Part shown: one piece after another, positions 53,032 through 60,694 of the stretch | Numbering within the stretch: position 1 is the first letter of the stretch | Layout of the letters: every line of letters begins with the position of its first letter | Source of the DNA: Streptomyces sp. YS415 | Lineage (GTDB): Bacteria > Actinomycetota > Actinomycetes > Streptomycetales > Streptomycetaceae | DNA length: 64,000 bases | Assembly (NCBI RefSeq): GCF_023544665.1 | Contig: NZ_JAMJFL010000007.1 | Location: forward strand, 62,001-126,000 | Direction: 5' to 3' | Translations under genes and position numbers: made by a program | The notes under the pieces: model-generated | Database searches by the model: none | The model's input: only the letters and a program-made list of their open reading frames with translations | Told to the model about the DNA's origin: nothing

Positions 53032-54159
53032 ATGACCACCACACTCGAACCCCCCGTCCAGAAGACCACCCCCCAGACCGTCACCGGTGTGCTCGACATC
53101 GACTCCGGCGGGAAGGGGCACCTGCGCGCCGCCGGCCTGCTGGCCGCCGCCGGCGACCTCCAGGTCTCCCCCGCCCTGATCCGCCGCCACGGCCTGCGCA
53201 AGGGCGACCTCGTCGAAGGCGTACGAGGCGACCGGCGGACCCTCGCCGAGGTCGCCCGCCTCAACGGCCGCGCACCCGAACGCGACCGCCGGCGCTTCGG
53301 CGACCTGACGCCGCTGCACCCGAGCGAGCGGATCCGCCTGGAACACCCGGCGGCCGGGCTCACCGGACGCGTCGCCGACCTGATCGCGCCCGTCGGCAAG
53401 GGCCAGCGCGGGCTGATCGTGGCCCCGCCCAGGACCGGCAAGACGGTCCTGCTCCAGCAGATCGCCGCCGCGGTCGCCGGCAACCACCCCGAGGCCCGCC
53501 TGATGGTGGTGCTGCTCGACGAACGCCCCGAGGAAGTCACCGACATGCGGCGCTCCGTGCGCGGCGAGGTGTACGCCTCGACGTTCGACCGGGCGCCCAG
53601 GGAGCACATCGCGCTCGCCGAACTCGTCATCGAACGGGCCAAGCGGCTCGTCGAGGCGGGCGAGGACGTGGTGATCCTGCTCGACTCGCTGACCCGGCTG
53701 TGCCGGGCGCACAACAACGCGGCCGCCGCCGGTGGCCGCACCCTCAGCGGGGGCGTCGACGCCTCCGCGCTGATCGGTCCGAAGCGCTTCTTCGGCGCCG
53801 CCCGCGCAACCGAGGAGGGCGGCTCGCTGACGATCCTCGCCACCGCCCTGGTCGAGACCGGCTCACGGGCCGACGACTACTTCTTCGAGGAGCTCAAGAG
53901 CACCGGCAACATGGAGCTGCGCCTCAGCCGCGACCTCGCCTTCCGCCGTGTCTTCCCGGCCGTCGACCTCAACCCCTCCGGCACCCGCCGCGAGGAACTG
54001 CTGCTGACCCCGGCCGAGTTGACCGCCGTGCGCGGCCTGCGCCGGGCCCTGCAGGGCAAGGACGCGCTGGACACCCTCCTCCAGCGGATGCGCGAGACAC
54101 CCGACAACGCCACCTTCCTGCGCCGGATCCAGCCAACGCTGCCCGCGGGTCCCGCCTGA
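53032..54159 (+). CDS. Short Rho-type transcription termination ATPase (paralogue lacking the actinobacterial insertion)
   Basis: A 375-residue Rho. An N-terminal RNA-binding region is small but present (VTGVLDIDSGGKGHLRAAGLL, then VSPALIRRHGLRKGDLVEG). The ATPase domain has Walker A VAPPRTGKTVLLQQ, Walker B VVILLDSLTRL, the R/Q-loop block LIGPKRFFGAARATEEGGSLTILATALVETGSR and FEELKSTGNMEL. All motor elements are intact. The main Rho of Streptomyces is far longer with an Arg/Asp-rich insertion, absent here, so this is a second, compact Rho. The ATG at 53032 follows GAGAGGA at 53016. It is preceded by a long structured, C/T-rich leader. Confidence 0.88.
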   Translation: MTTTLEPPVQKTTPQTVTGVLDIDSGGKGHLRAAGLLAAAGDLQVSPALIRRHGLRKGDLVEGVRGDRRTLAEVARLNGRAPERDRRRFGDLTPLHPSERIRLEHPAAGLTGRVADLIAPVGKGQRGLIVAPPRTGKTVLLQQIAAAVAGNHPEARLMVVLLDERPEEVTDMRRSVRGEVYASTFDRAPREHIALAELVIERAKRLVEAGEDVVILLDSLTRLCRAHNNAAAAGGRTLSGGVDASALIGPKRFFGAARATEEGGSLTILATALVETGSRADDYFFEELKSTGNMELRLSRDLAFRRVFPAVDLNPSGTRREELLLTPAELTAVRGLRRALQGKDALDTLLQRMRETPDNATFLRRIQPTLPAGPA

Positions 54160-54190
54160 CCGACCGGGAGCGCAAGCGTGCGGCATCCGG

Positions 54191-54240
54191 GTGCTCGCGG
54201 GCGACGCTCCGTCCGGGCAGCGCGGTGTGTCGCCGAGCAC
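54191..54240. terminator. Possible hairpin between rho and carboxypeptidase genes
   Basis: GTGCTCG (54191-54197) pairs with CGAGCAC (54234-54240), extendable inward through GGGCGAC and GTCGC with bulges. It lies 31 bp beyond the rho stop and just before the next gene. A Rho-controlled region is an alternative reading. Confidence 0.35.
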
Positions 54241-54256
54241 TTCCTACGTTGATCAT

Positions 54257-55471
54257 ATGAAGATCGGATTCTCTTACCGGGTGAGCGTCTCGGCCTGCGC
54301 GCTCTGCGTGGCGGGCCTGTGGGGGCTCGCACCCACCGCGGCGGCCGAGCGGGGTGACCCGGGGCCCGGTGGGACGGAGCGGACGCGGGTGGCGCAGGTG
54401 CCGCAGGCGTCGTTGCTGCGACGTGCCGGTACGCACGTGCGGCCGCGGGCGGGGGCGCCCGGGGTGCCCCGGGTCTCCGCACTGTCGTGGGTGGTCGCCG
54501 ACGCCCGTACCGGCGAGGTGCTCGCCGCGCACGACGCGCACCGCAGGCTGCCGCCCGCCAGCACCCTCAAGGCGCTCTTCGCCCTCACGGTGCTGCCCGC
54601 CCTGCCCGGCGGGATCCGGCACACCGTCGACGAGGAGGAACTGGCGGGCGTCGGCGCGGGCAGCAGCATGGTCGGGGTCGCCGAGGGACGCACCTACCGG
54701 GTCTCCGATCTGTGGAACGGGGTGTTCCTCAACTCCGGCAACGACGCCGTGCACGTCCTGGCACGGCTCAACGGCGGCTGGCGCGCCACCGCCGCCCGGA
54801 TGCAGGCCAAGGCCCGGGCGCTCGGCGCCCTCGACACCCGGGTGCTGTCGCCGGACGGCTACGACACCCCGGGCCAGGTGTCCTCGGCCTACGACCTCGC
54901 GGTGTTCGGCCGGGCCGGGCTGCGCAACAAGGACTTCGCACGGTACTGCGCCACCGTCGAGGCCAGGTTCCCGGGCCGCGGCGGATGGTCGTACCCCATC
55001 CGCAACACCAACCGGCTGCTGACCGGTGCCGACGGGGTCGCCCCCTACCCCGGCCTGATCGGCGTCAAGAACGGTTACACCAGCCGGGCCGGCCACACGC
55101 TGGTCACCGCCGCCCGCCAGGGGGACCGGACCCTCGTCGTCACGGTGATGAACCCTCAGCGGGGCGGCGCACGGGCCGTCTACGAGGAGGCGCGAGCGCT
55201 GTTGGACTGGGGGTTCGCCGCGGCGGGGCGGGTCGATCCGGTCGGCTCGCTGGACGCGCTGCGGGCCAGGCCCCGGCCGGGGCCCGAACCGGTGTCCGAG
55301 CCGGTGTCCGAGCCGGTGTCCGAGCCGGTGTCCGCGGCAGCCGTCACGGCGCCGGCGGACGAGGGGCCCGGCTGGGCCGAGGCCGGGCTGGTGGCGGCTG
55401 CCGCCGCGCTCGGCGCCGGACTCGTCTCGGTCGTGCTGCGGCTCGGGACGGGCCGCCCGGCGGGGAGCTGA
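54257..55471 (+). CDS. D-alanyl-D-alanine carboxypeptidase (S11 family), membrane-anchored
   Basis: A 404-residue exported serine peptidase. A signal peptide covers about residues 1-33. SxxK is Ser102-Thr-Leu-Lys105 and SxN is Ser160-Gly-Asn162. The third motif is Lys271-Asn-Gly273 in place of KTG, a variant common in actinomycete S11 enzymes. A Pro-rich stalk containing SEPV repeats leads to a C-terminal transmembrane helix (about 375-397). It trims D-Ala from peptidoglycan pentapeptides. The last 292 bp are also open antisense as the C-terminus of the GT87 gene, an unusually long convergent overlap. Confidence 0.9.
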   Translation: MKIGFSYRVSVSACALCVAGLWGLAPTAAAERGDPGPGGTERTRVAQVPQASLLRRAGTHVRPRAGAPGVPRVSALSWVVADARTGEVLAAHDAHRRLPPASTLKALFALTVLPALPGGIRHTVDEEELAGVGAGSSMVGVAEGRTYRVSDLWNGVFLNSGNDAVHVLARLNGGWRATAARMQAKARALGALDTRVLSPDGYDTPGQVSSAYDLAVFGRAGLRNKDFARYCATVEARFPGRGGWSYPIRNTNRLLTGADGVAPYPGLIGVKNGYTSRAGHTLVTAARQGDRTLVVTVMNPQRGGARAVYEEARALLDWGFAAAGRVDPVGSLDALRARPRPGPEPVSEPVSEPVSEPVSAAAVTAPADEGPGWAEAGLVAAAAALGAGLVSVVLRLGTGRPAGS

Positions 55472-56571
55472 CCCACCGGCAGCCACAGCAGCAGACCGAG
55501 CGTGATCCAGACGTAGGCGTTGGAGCCGAGGAACCCGTCGATGCCGGAGGGGTCGCCGGACCACAGCCACACCACGCTGGTGCACAGCACCGCGTACAGG
55601 GCGCCCGCGGTGCGCGGATGCCCGGCGCGGATCAGCACGGCGAACGAGGGCAGCAGCCACACCAGATGGTGCACCCAGGTGACGGGACTGATCAGACACG
55701 CCGTCAGGCCCGTCAGGGCGAAGGCCGTGATCCACTCCTCCGCGGCGACCGCCCGGCTCGCCCGCCACGCCCACACGCCCAGCACCAGCAGCACGGCGAC
55801 CGCCCACACAGCGCGGTCCGGTTCGCCGAGCCGGGCCAGGACACCCTGGAGGGACTGGTTGGAGACGTACTCCGGGCGGCCGATACGGGTGGTGTCCCAC
55901 AGGGCCCGGGTCCAGTAGAAGCGGGAGGCGTCCGGGGTCACCCAGGCCGCCAGGGCCGTCGCGCCGAGGGCCACGGCCGTGGCCACCCCGGCCGCCCGCC
56001 GGCGGCGGGCCAGCAGGAGCAGGCCGATGAAGACGGCGGGCGTGAGCTTGATCGCGGCGGCCAGGCCGATGCCGTAACCCGCCCGGCGTTCCCGGCCGGT
56101 GGCGAGGAGCCAGGCGTCGGTCAGCACCAGGGCGAGCAGCACCACGTTGACCTGGCCGAAGCTGAACGTGTCGCGCAGCGGCTCGAACACGGCGAGGGCG
56201 CACAGGCCGAGGACGCAGCCGAACCAGCCGGGGCGCCGCCAGTCCCGGCCGGCCAGGACGCGCACGACCACGGCCAGCGCGGCCAGGTTGAGCAGCAGGG
56301 CGACGACGACGGCGGCGGGCAGCTCCAGCAGCGCCATGGGCAGCATGACCACGGCGGCGAACGGCGGGTAGGTGAAGCCGTACGTCGTGCCGGGGACCAG
56401 GTAGTCGTAGATGCGTCCGCCGTGGTGGACCCAGCTGTCCACGGTGCCGTGGTAGACGCGCAGGTCGAACCAGTCGCGCAGCAGCGGCACCGTGGCGGTG
56501 AACACCGTCACGGCCGCGACGAGGAGCAGCGCGAGCGGCAGCCGTCCGCGGCCGGTGCGGGGCAGTCTCAT
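55180..56571 (-). CDS. GT87-family polyprenyl-phosphate-sugar-dependent glycosyltransferase (GT-C), with low-complexity tail
   Basis: A 463-residue multi-pass membrane protein of the GT-C fold. The signature after the first helix, DWFDLRVYHGTVDSWVHHGGRIYDY then TYPPFAAVVMLPMAL, carries the catalytic Asp loop typical of GT87 mannosyltransferases; later segments include YVSNQSLQGVLARL and SPVTWVHHLVWLLP. It likely adds mannose from polyprenyl-phosphate-mannose to an envelope glycan. The recognisable protein ends near WLPVGQLPAG; the remaining ~95 Ser/Ala/Thr/Pro-rich residues run antisense through the carboxypeptidase gene. It overlaps the upstream MptB-like gene by 4 bp. Confidence 0.85.
   Translation of the reverse strand: MRLPRTGRGRLPLALLLVAAVTVFTATVPLLRDWFDLRVYHGTVDSWVHHGGRIYDYLVPGTTYGFTYPPFAAVVMLPMALLELPAAVVVALLLNLAALAVVVRVLAGRDWRRPGWFGCVLGLCALAVFEPLRDTFSFGQVNVVLLALVLTDAWLLATGRERRAGYGIGLAAAIKLTPAVFIGLLLLARRRRAAGVATAVALGATALAAWVTPDASRFYWTRALWDTTRIGRPEYVSNQSLQGVLARLGEPDRAVWAVAVLLVLGVWAWRASRAVAAEEWITAFALTGLTACLISPVTWVHHLVWLLPSFAVLIRAGHPRTAGALYAVLCTSVVWLWSGDPSGIDGFLGSNAYVWITLGLLLWLPVGQLPAGRPVPSRSTTETSPAPSAAAAATSPASAQPGPSSAGAVTAAADTGSDTGSDTGSDTGSGPGRGLARSASSEPTGSTRPAAANPQSNSARASS
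55289..55334. repeat. 12-bp tandem repeat (about 3.8 copies of CCGGTGTCCGAG)
   Basis: A perfect short tandem array within the overlap of two convergent genes. On + it encodes repeated Ser-Glu-Pro-Val in the carboxypeptidase stalk; on - it encodes repeated Asp-Thr-Gly-Ser in the GT87 tail. Copy number is likely variable by slippage in multiples of 4 codons, keeping both frames. Confidence 0.9.
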
Positions 56572-57962
56572 GCGGTACGCCCCCAGGCCGGCGCGAGTTC
56601 CGCCTGGTGGGCCTGGAACAGCACGACCAGCGCGAGCACCCCGCCGGAGACGGCCAGCACCAGCTGGCCGGCGTCCGCCGGGCCCCCGCTGGGCAGGGTG
56701 GCGAGCGCCAGGACGCCCGTCACGGTGGCCACCCGGTGCCGCACCGAGGCGCTGGGCGCCGCGGCGGCGATGAGGAACAGGCCCCACAGGGCGTACCAGG
56801 GGCGGATCGCGGGACCGAAGGCGGCCACGGCGGCGAGGCTCAGGCCGAGCGCGTACACCGGGCGCGGTCCCAGGCGCAGCCAGATGACCGCGACGGCGAC
56901 CACGGCCGCGGTGGCTCCGAGCGCGTGCCACGCGGGCACGGCCAGGGGTGCCAGGTCGCTGCCGAGCCCTTCCAGCAGGGCGCGGGTGGCGCGGCCGAGG
57001 AGGCTGGTGAGCGCCCAGTTGTGCGGCGACACGGGGGTGTCGAGCGCGCCGATCCAGCCGTATCCGGTCCCGGCGACGGCGGTCGCGGCGACCGTCGTGG
57101 CGGCGGTGGCCGCCGCGGTCGTCACCGCGGCCCGCACCGGCGGGCGGCCGGTCCGCACCTGGAGGACGACGACCGCGGCCAGGCCGAGCACCGCGGGCGC
57201 CTTGACCAGGGCGGCCAGGGTGACGAGTACGGCGCCCAGGACCGGCCACCGGCCGAGCGCGGCGACCAGGCCGAGCCCGAGCAGGCCGAGCATGACGGCG
57301 TCGTTGTGCGCGCCGGCGACCAGGTGCAGCAGGACCAGCGGGTTGAGCGCGCCGAGCCACAGCGCGGCGGCCGGATCGGCGCCGCTGTGCCGGGCGAGGC
57401 GCGGCAGCGCGGCCGCCATCAGGGCCACCCCGAGCAGAGCGACGAGCCTCATCCCGAAGAGCCCCGCGGGCAGTTCACCGCTGGTCAGCGCGGACAGCGC
57501 GGCGGCCAGGGCGAGGAAGACCGGACCGTACGGCGCTCCCGTGTGCTGCCAGAGCGGGGCCACCTCGTCGGCGAGGGGACCGCCGAGCCGGGACGGCCCG
57601 TGGGCGTAGACGTCGATGTGGGCGTCCACCATGGCGCCCTGCGCGAGATAGCTGTACACGTCCCGGCTGAACAGCGGCGGGGCGAGCAGCAGCGGGGCCG
57701 CCCACACGGCGAGGGTGACCAGCAGGGCGCGCGGTCCGGGCGGTCCGTCGCCGAGCAGGAGACGGCCCAGCAGGGCCCAGGCCGCTATCAGCAGGACGAC
57801 GCCGAAGTACACGCCGATCAGGCCGAGGGCGGCCTCGGCGGAGGTCGGCGCGAGGAGGTCCCGGACGGGCAGTGCTCCTGCGGTGCCACCGCCTGCCGCG
57901 AGGATGGCGGTACCGGCCAGTCCGAGCACCTGGCAGCGGCGGAGATCGACGGGAAGGGCCAT
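56568..57962 (-). CDS. MptB-like polyprenol-phosphomannose alpha-mannosyltransferase (GT-C)
   Basis: A 464-residue protein with about 12-13 membrane helices. The GT-C catalytic loop is APPLFSRDVYSYLAQGAMVDAHIDVYAHGP (acidic Arg-Asp-Val-Tyr motif near residue 98), followed by WQHTGAPYGPVFLALA and GAHNDAVMLGLLGLGL, all familiar from MptB alpha-1,6-mannosyltransferases of lipomannan synthesis. In Streptomyces the acceptor is uncertain. It is coupled by a 4-bp ATGA overlap to the GT87 gene, so both probably build one glycan. ATG at 57962 is chosen; GTG at 57971 is an alternative. Confidence 0.87.
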   Translation of the reverse strand: MALPVDLRRCQVLGLAGTAILAAGGGTAGALPVRDLLAPTSAEAALGLIGVYFGVVLLIAAWALLGRLLLGDGPPGPRALLVTLAVWAAPLLLAPPLFSRDVYSYLAQGAMVDAHIDVYAHGPSRLGGPLADEVAPLWQHTGAPYGPVFLALAAALSALTSGELPAGLFGMRLVALLGVALMAAALPRLARHSGADPAAALWLGALNPLVLLHLVAGAHNDAVMLGLLGLGLVAALGRWPVLGAVLVTLAALVKAPAVLGLAAVVVLQVRTGRPPVRAAVTTAAATAATTVAATAVAGTGYGWIGALDTPVSPHNWALTSLLGRATRALLEGLGSDLAPLAVPAWHALGATAAVVAVAVIWLRLGPRPVYALGLSLAAVAAFGPAIRPWYALWGLFLIAAAAPSASVRHRVATVTGVLALATLPSGGPADAGQLVLAVSGGVLALVVLFQAHQAELAPAWGRTA

Positions 57963-58083
57963 GGCCAACACTCGGTCAGCGTGGCAACGCCGGATGGCCG
58001 GAACTCGACGCGGTTCCCTCCGGTGGGAAGCCGACGTGTGTCCGGCGCGTGGCAGCCTGGCCACCGACCGGAGGAGGCGGCAC

Positions 58084-58698
58084 ATGGCCGAGGTCCTGGA
58101 ACTCGTCCGCTACCCCGTCAAGGGCTGCGCGGGCACGTCGGTGGGCGACACGCTCCTCACCCCGGCGGGGCTGGCGCACGACCGCAGCTTCATGGTCATC
58201 GGCGAGGACGGTGTCTACCGCACCCAGCGCCGCCATCCGCGCCTCGCCCTGATCCGGCCCGCCCTCGCCGCCGACGGCTGGATGCCCGGCACGTCCGGCT
58301 ACGCCGACAGCAGCGCCGTGCACCTGCTGACCCGGTCCTCCCTCGCCCTGCTCGACCAGCGGCTGGCCGAGCCCCTGCCGATGAGCCGCTTCCGGCCGAA
58401 CATCGTCGTCGGCGGCGACGGCTGGGCGGCCGAGCCCCATGCCGAGGACCGCGCGCGCCGCATCACGATCGACGGGGCCGAACTCGGCTACGCCAAGCTC
58501 GCGGTGCGCTGCGCGGTCACCCTCGTCGACCAGGAGACCGGCACGCGACAGGGCAAGGAACCGCTGCGCACGCTTGCGAGCTACCGGCGCGCGGCCCCGC
58601 TCACAGGAAGCGGGAGCTGGGCACCGGGCCCGAGGACGGCAGGTGGGCGCGGTCGCCCTGGAGCCAGGTGTCGCGTACGGCCGTCACGAACGCGGTGA
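58084..58698 (+). CDS. MOSC-family protein, apparently internally deleted and 3'-truncated (probable decaying gene)
   Basis: 204 codons. The start is a normal MOSC N-terminal beta barrel (ELVRYPVKGCAGTSVGDTLL, GLAHDRSFMVI, RTQRRHPRLALIRP). It then jumps from ALAADGW straight to MPGTSGYADSSAVHLLTRSS, which in full-length relatives is about 80 residues further on; the conserved RFRPNIVV, EDRARRI and GYAKLAVRCAVTLVDQETG follow. After SYRRAA the usual C-terminal strand (GVVFGAKFSV-like) is missing and the frame runs antisense into the next gene. Relatives are about 275 residues. The frame is open, but the fold is likely broken. Confidence 0.7.
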   Translation: MAEVLELVRYPVKGCAGTSVGDTLLTPAGLAHDRSFMVIGEDGVYRTQRRHPRLALIRPALAADGWMPGTSGYADSSAVHLLTRSSLALLDQRLAEPLPMSRFRPNIVVGGDGWAAEPHAEDRARRITIDGAELGYAKLAVRCAVTLVDQETGTRQGKEPLRTLASYRRAAPLTGSGSWAPGPRTAGGRGRPGARCRVRPSRTR

Positions 58699-59905
58699 GC
58701 CGTTCGTCCGGGTCCGCCGGTGACTCGCCGTCGCCCTCGTCCGGGGCCGGGTCGGCGGCGACGATGTCCGCGGCGATCTCGGCCTCGGGGCGGGCGTCGG
58801 CGGGGGTACGCTCCACTCCGCCGTCCTCCGTCTGCCGGAGCACGCCGTCCCAGGGGGCCGTCGCGGACTGGTGGAGCAGGGTGACGCTGTCCGCGGTGAC
58901 GGCCGGGGCGTCGGTCCAGCAACTGGCGTGCTCGTACAGGATCTGGCCGGGAGTCCGCTCGAAGAGCCCACCGATGACCTCGGGGCTCACCTCGTTCAGG
59001 TCGTAGGCCACGACCACGGTGTCCGCCCGCTCGGGGTCGAAGGGCCCCGCCGGAAGTCCGAGCACCTCGGCCGCTGCCAGGCCCAGGATCCGGCTGCCGC
59101 GGTCGGGCAGCAGGGACACGGACGTGGGCCGTGCCCCGGCGGCGGCCAGCACCGCCTTCAGCCGCAGCAGACCGTGCAGGCACTGGTCGTAGGAGTCCTG
59201 GAGCCAGGCGTACCGCCCGCTCATGCCCGCGCCGAAGCCGTACGGGGACAGGGTGCCGAGGACGGTGCCGCCCAGGACGTACTGCCAGCCCCGCAGATCC
59301 GTGCGGTCCAGCGCGCCGGCCGCCTCCGCGCTCGCCGCGCGCTCCAGCATGCGGCGCTGACGGGTCTGCGTGGGCAGCCACTGCTGGTCCTCCGGGTCCG
59401 GAAGCAGCGCCTGCTGACGGCGCGCCAGGGGGAGGTCGCCGGACATGAGGGCGTTGTGGACGAGGAGATAGCGGTCTGGCCAGTCGTCGAGGATGTCCTC
59501 GTGCGCGGCCAGTACCTGTACGGCCTCGCCGTGCCGCTCCTCGCGCTCGTAGGCGGAGACCAGCTCGCGCAGTGCCGCCTTGGAGCCCGGCAGCAGGCGC
59601 AGGGCCTCGCGCAGGGCGGGTATCGCCAGGTAGGCGACGCCGCGCTCCACGCACGCGTACCCGAAGTCGTAGAGCTCCTGCGGGCGGTCGGGACGGGAGG
59701 CGAGGGCGTCGGCCGCTTGCCGCAGGTCGTCGAAGCCGGTGGAACCGGCCGCCCGGGCGACCACGAGGGCCAGCTCGTCGAGGGGCAGGTCGTCCGTGCC
59801 GGACCGCAGGTGGCGCAGGGCGCCGGGGATGTCCCCGGCGTCCAGGGCGTCCCAGGCCTTGAGGAGTTCGGGGGACTTCGGGCGACGGGGCTTGCGCGAG
59901 AACAT
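58601..59905 (-). CDS. TPR-like hypothetical protein (about 434 aa)
   Basis: A soluble protein whose N-terminal half (about 1-180) is helical with tetratricopeptide-like spacing (LLKAWDALDAGDIPGALRHLRSG, CVERGVAYLAIPALREALRLLPGSKAALRELVSAYEREERHGEAVQVLAAHE). The middle is a globular domain (LRGWQYVLGGTVLGTLSPYGFGAGMSGRYAWLQDSYDQC) and the tail is acidic. I recognise it only as a conserved Streptomyces protein without assigned role. ATG at 59905 is preferred because GAGGA lies 8 bp upstream; GTG at 59920 is in frame. Its 3' end overlaps the damaged MOSC gene by 98 bp. Confidence 0.72.
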   Translation of the reverse strand: MFSRKPRRPKSPELLKAWDALDAGDIPGALRHLRSGTDDLPLDELALVVARAAGSTGFDDLRQAADALASRPDRPQELYDFGYACVERGVAYLAIPALREALRLLPGSKAALRELVSAYEREERHGEAVQVLAAHEDILDDWPDRYLLVHNALMSGDLPLARRQQALLPDPEDQQWLPTQTRQRRMLERAASAEAAGALDRTDLRGWQYVLGGTVLGTLSPYGFGAGMSGRYAWLQDSYDQCLHGLLRLKAVLAAAGARPTSVSLLPDRGSRILGLAAAEVLGLPAGPFDPERADTVVVAYDLNEVSPEVIGGLFERTPGQILYEHASCWTDAPAVTADSVTLLHQSATAPWDGVLRQTEDGGVERTPADARPEAEIAADIVAADPAPDEGDGESPADPDERLTAFVTAVRDTWLQGDRAHLPSSGPVPSSRFL

Positions 59906-59966
59906 GGGGGTGATCCTCACCCGGGGCGGGGCCCGGCCTCAACCGGATTAGGCGTCGCCCGTGCGC

Positions 59967-60620
59967 TCAGCGGTTCAGGCCCAGCTCGCCCGCGCGCATC
60001 CCGGCCTGGAACCGGGAACCGGCGTCGAGGGTGTCGAGCAGTCCGGCGACCCGGCGGCGGTAGGTGCGCAGGGACATGCCGAGTTCGCGCGCCGCCGTCG
60101 CGTCGTTGACGCCCGAGCCGAGCGCGCGCAGAACCGTCCGGCTCCCCTCGTCGAGCAGGGGCCGCTCCGTGCGCAGGAACTCCTCGAGACCGGTGGCGGC
60201 CTGCCAGGCGGCCTCGTACAGCGCGCGGACGCCGCCGACCAGGGTGGGCGCGCTGGTCACGGTGTACTCACGGCCGCCGGGGGCGCTCGCCCCGGCGAGG
60301 ATCGCGTACTGCCGGTCGATGATGATCGTCTCGTGCGGCAGAGCGGCGCCCGCGATCCGCACTTCGCCGCCCCGGGCGACGATCTCCCCCAGGTGCGCGC
60401 GGCTGTCCTCGTCCGCCAGCGCGGCGGGGCTGTACAGCTTGCGGACCCGCCGGATGCCGCTGCGCCGGACCCGGTCCCCGGCCGCCTGCCGGGAGCCGCG
60501 GTGGGGCCAGGTGTCGAGGTCGCGGGCGGCGCAGACGAACTCCTCGCGGACCGCGGCGAACAGATGCGCGGTGCGGGCGAGCAGTTCCAGGTCGCCGCGG
60601 ATCGTCACGGTCTCTGCCAC
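59967..60620 (-). CDS. LuxR-type (C-terminal HTH) transcriptional regulator
   Basis: About 217 residues. The N-terminal 150 residues form a TrmB/PLD-like sensor region (GDLELLARTAHLFAAVREEFVCAARDL, then EIVARGGEVRIAGAALPHETIIIDRQYAILAG). A C-terminal helix-turn-helix LLDEGSRTVLRALGSGVNDATAARELGMSLRTYRRRVAGLLDTLDAGSRFQAG spans about 158-210. The GTG at 60620 is preferred because the alternative ATG at 60638 lies inside the perfect palindrome at 60634-60657. It is divergent from an aldo/keto reductase, which is its likely target. Confidence 0.82.
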   Translation of the reverse strand: MAETVTIRGDLELLARTAHLFAAVREEFVCAARDLDTWPHRGSRQAAGDRVRRSGIRRVRKLYSPAALADEDSRAHLGEIVARGGEVRIAGAALPHETIIIDRQYAILAGASAPGGREYTVTSAPTLVGGVRALYEAAWQAATGLEEFLRTERPLLDEGSRTVLRALGSGVNDATAARELGMSLRTYRRRVAGLLDTLDAGSRFQAGMRAGELGLNR

Positions 60621-60633
60621 GCGTGCATTCTGC

Positions 60634-60657
60634 CCCATGGCAGCAAGCTGCCATGGG
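60634..60657. promoter_or_regulatory. Perfect 24-bp palindrome between regulator and aldo/keto reductase
   Basis: CCCATGGCAGC (60634-60644), AA, GCTGCCATGGG (60647-60657): 11-bp arms with no mismatch. It begins 14 bp upstream of the regulator GTG and ends 38 bp before the reductase ATG, so a dimer bound here would sit over both promoters. It is the strongest operator candidate in the window. Confidence 0.8.
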
Positions 60658-60694
60658 CTCGCAACCCGAACTCCCCGCGCACCAGGCTGGGTTC

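Noticed and set aside
55289..55334. Possible CRISPR-like short repeat array
   Set aside because: Units are contiguous 12-mers without spacers and lie inside two coding frames.
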